A stretch of 64,000 nt of DNA from Phytophthora hibernalis (Eukaryota > Oomycota > Peronosporomycetes > Peronosporales > Peronosporaceae), in the NCBI GenBank assembly GCA_012656075.1, contig JAAKBF010000039.1, positions 62,001-126,000 of the forward strand. Reading direction: 5' to 3'. The notes beneath the pieces are model-generated. The model saw only the letters and a program-made list of their open reading frames with translations, was not told the DNA's origin and made no database searches. The position numbers and the translations under genes were made by a program. The stretch's first letter is position 1. The number at the start of each line of letters is the position of its first letter. Of this stretch, positions 55,370 to 64,000 are shown piece after piece.

Positions 55370-55378
55370 TATAAAGTC
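55370..55378 (+). promoter_or_regulatory. Element promoter-like motif TATAAAGTC, second copy before the polymerase gene
   Basis: It lies 51 bases before ATG 55421. A further TATATATAG box stands directly before the start codon. Confidence 0.4.
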
Positions 55379-55420
55379 AAATTTACGAGAATAATATAGC
55401 CACGCTTATATATAGGCAAC

Positions 55421-58400
55421 ATGTTTGCATACGAGCTCGAAGGTCTAAAGAGATTGAATATTACACCTATCAAATGGGGTAGTAGCTACCGTGTTAAGGT
55501 ACGCGGTCGTACTGGAAAGATGGTATTTGTCAGCAACATCTCCAACCCCAAAAATATGAAGCTGGTAGCTAAGCAGTACAATGTTGGTATCGATACTCTC
55601 AAGAAGCACATGTCTCCTGACTACAAGGCTGACCCGAAATATCGCTTCTACCAAGGAAACCATGTCGAGTCACATTTATACGAGGGGATTCAGCCAGCAG
55701 AATTCTACGACAAACTCGAGAACGTACTTGCGAGCCAGAAAGCTGCTTTCAAGATTAATATTGCACTTGGATACAACCTCGTTAGTCGAACAGATGATAG
55801 CGATACCCGATACTTCCACCCGAATTTGAGCAACACCTCGGTGTTCAGCTCACCGATTGCTATCAATAGCAAGGGTGATATTCGCAAGAAGGTCATTTCG
55901 GAGATTCGTTCGATGGAATTAGCTGACAAGCTTAACTACCCCAAATCGGGATATCTGGTAAAGGCAATCACTGGATTCAAGATTTACATCTACCAGCGCG
56001 AACACGCACTGGGTGATAGTGAAGCTGTCATTCCAAAGATTATCCGCGACAACAAGAGTGTAATCAACTTCCCAAAGACTAACAACAAGTGCGTATTTCA
56101 CTGCATCGCATACCACAAGCAAGATGAACCAAAAAAGGATCCGCGTAGAATTCAAGCTCTGGTAAAGCAGACATTCAAGCAGTACTGCTCGTACAAGGAC
56201 ATCAATTATACACTAAGCCTGTTTCGCAGTTTCCAACCAATCGACATTCTCCAGTTTGATGAGCTTGAGGACTGCTTTCAGCTAAGCATTAATGTATTCA
56301 TGATGGATGTGGAGACGGGAAATGTTGAATGCATCCGACGTTCTGACAAGGAGTACGATGTTATCAATATTCTATCTCACGAGAATCATGCTCTTTACAT
56401 TAAGAATATTGATATGCTTCAGTGTAAATACCAATGCCCAAAGTGTGAGATGGTGTTTGTCAGCTCCGACAAGCTTCGAAACCATAAGAAGAACCAGTGT
56501 GAGCTCGTAAATATTGAATCATTCCCTGAAGACCCGACTATTTATCGCCCAGTTTCAAATACAATTCGTTCGCTACTGACAAAGTACTCTATCAAGAATA
56601 CCGATCAATACATCGATCATTTTATTGTTTATGACTTTGAGGCCATTCTTAAGCCTACGGCGACTCAACATGGGGAGAATACTGTCTTCACGAACGAGCA
56701 CATCCCGGTGTCCGTCTCTGTAGCTGATAGCTTGACGGAGGAGGTTCGCTGCTTTGTAACTGATGATCCGAAGGCATTGCTCAAGGATATGTTCCAGTAC
56801 ATTAATGATGTCGGAGCGAAGATCCAGAAATACAATGTCTCCAAGTACGAGGCCTTGCTTCGTAAGATAATCGACGCTCAAGGTTTGACAGGCATGGAGG
56901 TTCCAGGTACTCCTCTTGGTAATACGTACAAGACACAGGATGTGGATGCTTGGATTCAATCTGGATATTTTGCCAGCTTCTTTGATTTTCACAGCAAGCT
57001 TGGGTTTGGTAAGAAGCGATCGGACTATGGTAATATCAAGCAAACTCTGGATCAGGTACCATTCCTTGGCTTTAATTCAGGGCGCTACGATATCAACCTA
57101 ATCAAGGCAGACTTGTTCGCTACCATTGGAACCGACAACATCAAATCGGTTATTAAGAACCCAAGTTACATGTGCATCGCCACGTCGGACATGAAAATGC
57201 TAGACATTAGCAACTATGTACCAGCAGGTACAAGCTACGCTAAATACCTATCAACATACCTTGGTGATTGCAAGTGTGATGACAAGTTTCGATGCGTCTG
57301 CGGTCTGGGTAAGGGTATCTTCCCATATGAGTACATTACCTCATTCAATGTATTCAACGAAACTGAAGTGCCTCCTCAGTCAGCCTTTGACAGTGAGCTC
57401 CGTAATACCAGCATCAGTGATGATGACTACAAGCGGGTACAGTTTGTCTGGAGGTACTATGGAATGAAGTCGATCAAGGACCTACTTATTTGGTACAACA
57501 ATCTTGATGTAGTTCCATTTATCAAGGCTATCAAGGCTCAACGAGAATTGTTCAAGCGATTCGGTCTGGATATGTTTACCGATGGTGTATCTCTCCCAGG
57601 TCTATCAGAGAAAGTCATGTATCAAACCTGCTTCAACAATCTCCAGTACCCCACCAATTCGGCGAAAGCATTTAGCTTCCCATCCAAACGCATGAGTGGA
57701 TACAAGAGCCAGGATGCTGAGGCTAAAAGAGAGTTCAATATGACTACTGAGCACCTTGACATCCTTCTCAAACAGCAAAAGTATCTGTGTGGTCTATGCT
57801 ACTGTCAGCTGACCGCTGATACTGCTTCAGCCGATAGAATAAACAACAAGCTTGGGCATATCGATGGCAACATCTTGATCAGCTGTGTGAAGTGCAACAC
57901 CGCTCGTAAAAACATGTCCATCAAAGGGTTTCACTACAAGAAGTTGCTTGAGTTCAACTCGGATAAGCTTGTCTATAGCATCGATAGGGAAGAGAAAGAT
58001 ATTTATGCTAAGATGAAGGCTAACATCGCTGGCGGTCCTTCAATCATCTTCAATCGCTATGCCAAGCGAAATGAGACGATGATTCGCGGGGACAAGGTTT
58101 GTAAAAGATTATCGGATACGATGCCAATGCTTTGTACCTGTGGGCACTCGGTAATGAGATGCCTTGTGGGCGATTGACTACGATTGATGCCTATCCTGGT
58201 ATTATCGACGACATTGTCAATGACAAAGTATTTGGCTTCCTCGAGTGTGATATTCGTACCCCACCACATCTCAAAGAGTACTTTAGTGAGATGACCCCTA
58301 TTTTCAAGAACACGCTAATCGACTGCAACGATGAGAATGTAATTGGTCAGCACATGTTTGAGTACAACGAAGCACGCAAACAAAGCCGAGCAAAGCCAGC

Positions 58401-59403
58401 TCGTAAGCTAATTGGTAGCTACTTTGGTGAAAAGATTCTTATCTATGCTCCGTTGCTCAAGTGGTACATCGCTCACGGAATGGAGATCACCAAAACTTAC
58501 TGTTTCATCAAAGCCAATTCCCACAAAGCATTTGAACCATTTATGGAGGCGGTTTCTAACGCTCGAGGGGAGGGTGATGCTGACAAGTCCAAGGCTATGA
58601 TCGCTGAAATGATGAAGTTGGTCGGAAACAGCGCTTTCGGTCGATCAGGTATGGACATGAGTAAGCACAAGGAGATAAAGTACGAGTCTAACGACAAAGC
58701 CATCAAGAGCAAAATTGAGCACTTCACATTTCATGGACTTGAGGAGCTTCATGATGCGTGTGAGATTACCATGAAGAAACGGCGACTCAAGAACAAGAAT
58801 CCGATCCATTTGTCGATTGCCATCTATCAGCTTGCTAAACTACGCATGCTACAGTTCTACTATGACTGTATCAACTTCTACTTCGATCGCTCGGACTTTC
58901 AATACCAGGAGATGGACACAGACTCGGCATACATCGCATTCAGCTGTGAAAATCCGTTTCAAAACTGTATCAAACCTGAGCTATGCGAGCACTTCAAGCA
59001 GCATAAGTATGATTGGTTCCCACGCGACTATAACAACGAGGTCGCTAAGTTCGATCGTCGCACACCTGGTTTGTTCAAGGATGAGTGGTCTGGTGATGCT
59101 ATGGTGTCACTATCTTCAAAGAACTATATCTGCTATCTACCTGACCAATCTTACAAGGTCAAGGTTAGTGCCAAGGGAGTGCAGCAGGGAGGTGGTCGGA
59201 ACAGTGATGTACTCAACCCAGATGGCTTTGAAAGTGTTGTCCGTGATCGCATCACACTGCAAGGTACAAACAAAGGCTTTAGACTCAGCAAGGAGACTAA
59301 GTCAATCATTACCTATAGTCAAACTAAAACAGCTCTCAATTACTACTACGACAAGCGTCGAGTACTTGAGGATGGTATCACCACCGTAGCTTTGGATATT
59401 TAA
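55421..59403 (+). CDS. polB: Protein-primed family B DNA polymerase (DNA_pol_B_2) with inserted HNH-like module
   Basis: This polymerase would replicate the element from terminal-protein primers. Features in order: a long N-terminal domain with NNKCVFHCIAYH, typical of Polinton polymerases; a C2H2-like finger CPKCEMVFVSSDKLRNH (residues about 338-355); exonuclease motifs YDFEAIL (DxE), LGFNSGRYDINLIK and YNNLDVVPF; the sequence DGVSLPGLSEK; then an insertion LCGLCYCQL...DRINN...HIDGNILISCVKC (about residues 787-827, CxxC-DR-HxxGN-CxxC), which has the layout of an HNH nuclease; GGPSIIFNRYA; palm motif A (DANALYLW), motif B KLVGNSAFGR and motif C MDTDSAY. One frame break at the AAAA run 58103-58106 splits the gene just before motif A; a missing base explains it. 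All catalytic residues are present. Total about 1,327 residues. Confidence 0.9.
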
Positions 59404-59482
59404 ACGAAGTTGGCTAATCTAAGCAACTAATTAGAGAGATATTTTTGTCTCATAAATATATAGAGCAGAGTTAGTAGGTACG

Positions 59483-60576
59483 ATGGATCAGCAACTGGCA
59501 AAGTTATATTATGACCCTAAAACGGGATATGTCGGTGCTCAGGCTTTGTATCAGAAGGCAAAGGAGTTAGACCCCAAAATCACATTCAAAGCTGTGAAGG
59601 AATGGTATGCGACCCAGACAGGTATACAACGGTTTCAAGAGCAAAAACGGAAATACGATGGATTCAAAATTGCTTCTCATAACCCCAATTCATGGCAAAT
59701 GGATCTTGCGTTCTGGGAAAAACGACCAATTTTGACGGCTATCAATATCAATTCTCGCCTTGGGTATGCTAAGCTATTGACGAATAAGACTGCGCCAACT
59801 GTACTCACATCTCTTAAAACATTTGTTCGTAGTAATAAGGTCGATATACTCACCAGCGACAACGGAAGCGAATTCATGAACACCCAAGCACAAGAATTCT
59901 TCAAATCCAAAAAGATCGAACATTTTAATAACGAACCTGGTGATCATGGTACTATGGGTAAAATCGAAAGATTCAACAGAACCGTAAAGCAGCGATTAAC
60001 CAAAATCGATCCGAAGCGAATCACACAAAAACTGGTAAATGATATTATTACAAACTACAATAGCACCATTCATCGGTCGATTGGTATGAGTCCTAACGAT
60101 GCAAAAGGTAAAGTTATAGAAGCTGAGATAACACATAACCAAGAGGAAGCAGAAACAATTGAAAACGAGCTTGAAGTTGGTACAAACGTCCTTTACCGCC
60201 TTAAGAAGCGAACATTTGACAAGGAAGCTGCCAGATGGAGTAGAGCTGTCTATACAATTGTAGGAATGGACGGGTACCGAGTTGAAATTAGGTCAAAGAA
60301 TGGTCATACACTCTACAAATCACCAAACGATTTGAAAATAGTGCAATCGAAGACAACTGACGCCACAATTAACAAGGGTGATATCTTAGAAGCCGAAAAG
60401 ATATTAGACCACAAAAAATGCGATCTGGTAAATACAAATATTTAGTGAAGTGGGTTGGTAATGAACCCGACTCCTGGGAGCCCCAGGATAATCTCCGCTT
60501 AATCAATAAGAATCGAAGATCGACACTCGAGAAGGAGTATTGGAACGGGGTTTCAACACCGCGACAAGAGTCTTAG
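59483..60576 (+). CDS. Retroviral-type DDE integrase with C-terminal chromodomain
   Basis: It would insert the element into host DNA. The start is ATG 59483. The N-terminal helical part is followed by the rve core with the three acidic residues in WQMDLAFW, LTSDNGSEF and MGKIERFNRT, correct in order and spacing. A C-terminal beta-barrel region (NVLYRLKKRTFDKEAARWS) is typical of Polinton integrases. The reading stops at 60445, but after the A run 60413-60418 the next frame gives a chromodomain (KYLVKWVGNEPDSWEPQDNL) ending at 60576. A single lost A explains the split. Chromodomains can guide integration to methylated-histone chromatin. The stop overlaps the stop of the convergent small gene by four bases. 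Confidence 0.88.
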
Positions 60577-60760
60577 AGGGTGATAGACTTCAGATCCTCC
60601 GGACATTTAACGATTCGCGGAGTTGAGGGCGTCCGTAGATCAAAATGCACACGACGCTTTGGTTCAAGCGTAGGCTTCTCTTTTACTTCTTTCTCAAGGA
60701 ATCGATTGTCATATACCCCTCCGCGTCGAATGGATCAGTATCGATATATTCGATATTCAT
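60573..60760 (-). CDS. Small minus-strand protein of the element, unknown
   Basis: From ATG 60760 the reading starts MNIEYIDTDPFDAEG and, after a one-base break in the GGGG run near 60,720, continues NRFLEKEVKEKPTLEPKRR to a stop at 60573. About 62 residues, acidic at the start and Lys/Pro-rich after. No family is recognised. It is convergent with the integrase gene and divergent from the next gene, with a TATATATATATA tract between at about 60,783-60,795 that could serve both. Confidence 0.4.
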
Positions 60761-60814
60761 CTTCGAGTTAAATATCCCCATCTATATATATATACCCAAA
60801 ACTGTATCAAAATC

Positions 60815-61285
60815 ATGACAAACGACGTTGAAAGGAGAGGATCGAAGATCCCTCAGGGGTCCTATAGACACCCTCGGATACCGTCTCCCAATTGCAACGC
60901 AACTACGAAATCGAATGAGAAATGCTCTCGAACCGCTCTCAAGAGTGGATATTGTAAGCAACACGACAAGGACTATAAAATCGCTATGTACAAGCGAGAG
61001 CTCGCAAAAATGCACGAGAGAGTTAGGTTCTATGTCGAGAAAACTTCGCGCTTCAACGATATGATCATTGACATTCAGCGATGCGACTACATCAAGCTTC
61101 ACCTCGCTCGAATCAATGGAGGTAAAGACATAGCCTACAAGCATGTAATCACCGATCCCAAGTATAAAAATCAGGTCGAGGAATTGTTTGATCTACCAAT
61201 CGATGAGGTTCTTCCCGCGTACTATGCTATGCTAAAGCGTCGAAACGACATCGTTCATAAATATACGATGGGCGAGTGGGAGTAG
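60815..61285 (+). CDS. Cys/His-cluster protein of the element (DUF5763-like motif)
   Basis: A 156-residue unbroken reading. Near residues 27-50 it shows CNATTKSNEKCSRTALKSG followed by YCKQH, the C-x9-C-x9-C-x2-H zinc-like pattern common in giant-virus and phage proteins of unknown role. The rest is helical and charged (KRELAKMHERVRFYVEK) and ends in VHKYTMGEWE. It stands between a TATATA tract and the probable structural genes. Function is unknown; nucleic-acid binding is a guess. Confidence 0.6.
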   Translation: MTNDVERRGSKIPQGSYRHPRIPSPNCNATTKSNEKCSRTALKSGYCKQHDKDYKIAMYKRELAKMHERVRFYVEKTSRFNDMIIDIQRCDYIKLHLARINGGKDIAYKHVITDPKYKNQVEELFDLPIDEVLPAYYAMLKRRNDIVHKYTMGEWE

Positions 61286-61369
61286 GGGTCAGTCCCAAGA
61301 ATCGCGAAGAAACGATATCAATTTTCAAAACCACAGCAAAAATAATTGATTAATATATACGATAGAACC

Positions 61370-62167
61370 ATGTTTCCGAACTTCACAAGCATTGCTCAAC
61401 GAGAGCAAAAGCGATTGGATTTGTTAGAACGTTCCCAGCGACGGGTTCGTCAAGCATTCGCCAAGCGTTCGATGTATGCAGACACTCAATGGGCGTCAGA
61501 TGCTGATAAGACGCTATCACTATCTAAAAAGACTACGTCGGATGCTTGACAGATACCTCAACAGATACCTCATCGGCGACTGTTGAGGCCGCAAAAGGTC
61601 TGAGTGATACAAGCTCCCAAAAATCCCTGAGCCTCACTTGAGGTAAAAGCTGAGACACCAGCTGAGACACCAGTGGAAGTTCCAGTAAAACCTGATGCAA
61701 ATGACTATGAGTCTGACGAGGACCAGCAAACTAAAGAAGCATTGGTTAAGATTTACAAGATCTATCCAGTGTTTAATAAACTCCAACTACACCCCGTGGA
61801 TAAAAACGGACGATTTATGACTAAATTCATCATTAAAAATGGTACCACAATTTATACGACAAAGAGCAAGAAATGGGCTAAGGTTGATGCAATTGACTGG
61901 GATGCGACATATGACTCAATTAGGATTATAATGGAGACAAACCCACGATTTCTTCAGTATGTCAGTGATTTGAAAAAGGCAAAATCCAATGTATTCTGGA
62001 TATCAGACTACGGAACCGCTGAAAGTATGGGAGAGTCTGATCGGTAAAAGCGTCGATTATCTGACCCACTGAAGAATGATGACTCAAATCGTAGCAAACA
62101 ACGGCTTGAGGACAGCTTTGCTGTTGATTCATCGACATCACCTGACGATGACACTGTAGGGAATTAA
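61370..62167 (+). CDS. Probable structural or core protein of the element, first part, frame-broken
   Basis: It begins at ATG 61370 (MFPNFTSIAQREQKRLDLLE). After shifts near 61,545 and 61,635 it passes through a Ser/Thr/Asp-rich linker into a conserved-looking segment from 61,673 (ALVKIYKIYPVFNKLQLHPV, YDSIRIIMETNPRFLQYVSD). An in-frame TAA at 62045-62047 is followed by more open, acidic sequence to 62167. I recognise no family. It may be one gene with the segment at 62242-63264, giving about 630 residues. The position near the fibre gene suggests a virion role. Confidence 0.4.
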
Positions 62168-62241
62168 CGCCAAATCCATACACACCGAGTTCAGACGAGG
62201 CTGAGGCACGGCATGGAATTAAAAGCGGTATTGATGTCGAT

Positions 62242-63264
62242 ATGGATAAGAATCTAACTAATGCTGATAACGATGCCAAACTCATTCTCAGTGAATTCTT
62301 TAAAGAGCTTCGCAAACAAAAGGTAAAGCTCGCATTTGAACCAAATCCAGTTATTGATACTACAGATGGTGTGAAGGTTCAGAACGGTCTCTATTTCAGT
62401 AATCCAACTCAGAAGCGTCTATTCAATGTCAGATATTCTGATGATAAAAAGGCTACCTCGGCTAATGATTTACGCGATCTCATGGAGAATATTCGTTGGA
62501 TGGATACATTCACAGCACTGATAGATGGCTTTCAAATATTTGACAAACATCTAACGGGTATCGATCGAAAGAGTCCTGATGAGAAAGCTGCTCAAGATAG
62601 CCTAACTCAGAATCTCGGAATACTTGATGGAGTTCTTAAAAGGAATACTAAATCCACTGAGGCAACATCTCGAGTGAAGGAGACGAGCATTGATCCATAT
62701 GTATCACTAAAATTGTTACACGACGAAGCCGAGGCTGCGTTCCAGGATTATGGAGAAGCTATGAAAAGGTATGATGAGGCAAAAGCAAGCTACTAAATCC
62801 AGACATAGCAAGGCTGCAAAGTCTAATCTCAAAGCTGCAACCGCTGCGATGAGAGCTACCAAGGCTAATTATAACAGCAAGCTCAAGAAATACACACTGT
62901 TCAAAAAGGGCTACCCAGACATGGATCTTGATGAATTTGACAACATCGCATCTAAACACGAGGTGGGGAGGCGAACGAAGTTCGAGGTCAAAGACCCTCG
63001 GACCGAGTTCCGAGAGCCCCTCTCACTGTATCATCGACGGTAGATAACGTAGTCGGTCGAGGCCTACGCGGGGCGGGCAGAGCTCACCTTGGAGGTCAGC
63101 CAAAGTTAGATGGTGTTGTTCGCAAAGGTCGGACGTACAATCTCAACGACATTCAAGGCATGGCAACGCCCTCCGCCTATACCTACAAACCGTTGGGAAG
63201 CACTCCACACACCCAAAATACTACAAACACCAAATCGAATACTACCACACTACCGATGCCCCAA
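62242..63264 (+). CDS. Probable structural protein of the element, second part, frame-broken
   Basis: The reading MDKNLTNADNDAKLILSEFF runs to 62796 with helical, charged sequence (EAAFQDYGEAMKRYDEAKAS). It shifts into a Lys/Ala-rich helix (KAAKSNLKAATAAMRATKAN) and KGYPDMDLDEFDNIAS to 63043, then shifts again into a Gly-rich end (GRGLRGAGRAHLGG, YNLNDIQGMATPSAYTY) stopping at 63264. A Gly/Asn/Thr-rich C-terminus after long helices is common in minor capsid or core proteins, but I cannot name the family. It overlaps the 3' end of the convergent fibre gene. Confidence 0.4.
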
Positions 63265-64000
63265 TAATTGCTTGAGCTCCAATTGCCAACGTACGATGCG
63301 TTAGAGCTACTATTTGCCGTGATATAGATCAGCTGAGTACCTCTCATCCAGCCATTCACATATAATTCAGCTGAAATGTTTGCCGCGGTGGCATTAATAC
63401 CGACCTGATTGTTGGATTTGATGACGAGAGCGTTGTTGGAACCATACACATCCACGGATAGAGTATTGTTGTCAGAGGCAGCGCCAGCATATATGTATTG
63501 AAGAGTCATACAGTTCTTAGATGATTCCGAGTGTCCTATGCGAAAGCCGCACGAGGCATTCTTGAGAAGATTTAGATTCTGAGCACCAGCGATGCCCCCA
63601 ACGCTAACGATTCCCGATTGACTGCAGCGGATACACTCTCTCAAACTACTTGTCGCTGCATCTGCCGATCTCACCGAAAATACCAAATCACTGGCGGCAT
63701 ATGAACCTGTGATGCGCTCAGCAATGATACTACACGAAGGTGTGTATGACGACGCTGTGAAGCCAACAGAACCTGATCCATCATTGAAGAAGGCAATGCC
63801 GCTACCAGTTCCTACGATATCAGCTGGACTAACGAGAACGAGATTATATGGATCTACGCGACTTGTAGTTGATAGATAGTTAGCTCCTCCATTAGTAATA
63901 ATCGATTGAGCATTGTCAATCTTAGTACATGAAACACTACCGGACACCGAGAGAGATCCTAAAGTTCCTACCGATGTGATATTGGTCTGCGAAGCGGTTT
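63183..64000 (-). CDS. Fibre-like protein of the element, partial (N-terminus beyond the right edge)
   Basis: The frame is open from the window edge at 64000 to a stop at 63183; the GTG at 63947 is not a true start, since upstream codons read TASQTNITSVGTLGSLSVSG. This matches the repeated ITSVGTLxSLxVxG unit of phage tail fibres and giant-virus fibre or adhesin proteins. Further down are NLLKNASCGFRIGHSESS, LSVDVYGSNNALVIKSNNQV and AELYVNGWMRG, the GIN..xPxxxLxVNG-type segment usual near the end of such fibres. The protein is rich in Ser, Gly, Asn and Ala, as beta-helical fibres are. The hydrophobic last 20 residues overlap the convergent gene and may come from a frame slip. Likely role: attachment of the virion to its host. 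Confidence 0.7.
   Translation of the reverse strand, partial: TASQTNITSVGTLGSLSVSGSVSCTKIDNAQSIITNGGANYLSTTSRVDPYNLVLVSPADIVGTGSGIAFFNDGSGSVGFTASSYTPSCSIIAERITGSYAASDLVFSVRSADAATSSLRECIRCSQSGIVSVGGIAGAQNLNLLKNASCGFRIGHSESSKNCMTLQYIYAGAASDNNTLSVDVYGSNNALVIKSNNQVGINATAANISAELYVNGWMRGTQLIYITANSSSNASYVGNWSSSNYWGIGSVVVFDLVFVVFWVCGVLPNGL

Larger units (their letters stand above)
54352..64000. mobile_element. Left part of a Maverick/Polinton-type virus-like element (continues off the right edge)
   Basis: Protein-primed DNA polymerase, retroviral-type integrase with chromodomain, and probable structural and fibre genes together define a Polinton-like element, a large self-synthesising transposon and integrated virus. 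The DNA is AT-rich compared with the neighbouring host genes, and gene spacing is tight. The left boundary must lie in the 86 bp between the CRN stop (54351) and the first element gene (54438). The terminal inverted repeat and target duplication cannot be fixed because the right end is outside the window. The major capsid protein, packaging ATPase and protease are not seen and would be expected beyond 64,000. Damage is limited to point breaks, mostly homopolymer losses, so the copy is young. Confidence 0.85.

Noticed and set aside
1..64000. CRISPR arrays, rRNA, tRNA, bacterial operons, riboswitches
   Set aside because: Looked for and none supported; the gene structure is that of a eukaryotic nucleus.

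Overview
The window is nuclear DNA of a flagellate oomycete, most likely a Phytophthora-like member of the Peronosporales. The evidence is a Crinkler (CRN) effector gene with LFLAK and HVLVVVP motifs at 52,965, a second locus of CRN-type ubiquitin-like modules, multi-repeat helicase-associated-like proteins, and compact genes with short GT-AG introns (mostly 55-92 nt). A CFAP52-type flagellar gene points to a species that still makes zoospores. No rRNA or tRNA gene was seen.

Layout. 1-3.1 kb: a broken coiled-coil gene and a TKL-type protein kinase, both on the minus strand. 3.1-16.3 kb: a gene-poor stretch of decayed transposons: two pogo-like DDE transposases, a MULE, a hAT tail, a minisatellite and several inverted repeats. 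16.4-23.6 kb: ordinary genes (S66 LD-carboxypeptidase-like, PLAC8 protein, mitochondrial EF-G2, CFAP52). 24.2-27.0 kb: a full-length PIF/Harbinger transposon with TAA target duplication, Myb-like gene and transposase, inside a region with a 40-bp repeat on both sides. 28.7-52.6 kb: gene-rich (RING-CH/FHA protein, CRN-like modules, mitochondrial pyrophosphatase, TPX2-like protein, LRR/GCC2-GCC3 receptor-like protein, coiled-coil protein, PX protein, phytanoyl-CoA-dioxygenase-like enzyme, RPAP1, a mitochondrial HA-repeat protein, a LicD-like transferase, a truncated G6PD-like gene). 53.0-54.35 kb: the CRN effector gene.

54.4-64.0 kb: the left part of a Maverick/Polinton-type virus-like element, visibly richer in A+T than the host genes. 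It carries a protein-primed family B DNA polymerase with an inserted HNH/CxxC nuclease-like module, a retroviral-type integrase ending in a chromodomain, small basic and zinc-binding proteins, probable structural genes and, running off the right edge, a fibre-like protein with an ITSVGTL-type repeat. Several of its genes share a TATAAAGTC promoter-like motif. This element is the most interesting part of the window.

A pattern runs through everything: many clearly functional genes (kinase, EF-G2, S66, TPX2, RPAP1, LicD-like, and the polymerase and integrase of the element) are split by single-base losses, mostly in short homopolymers. I read this mainly as sequencing error, so frame breaks alone should not be taken as pseudogenes. 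The transposons at 5-15 kb show heavier decay that this does not explain.
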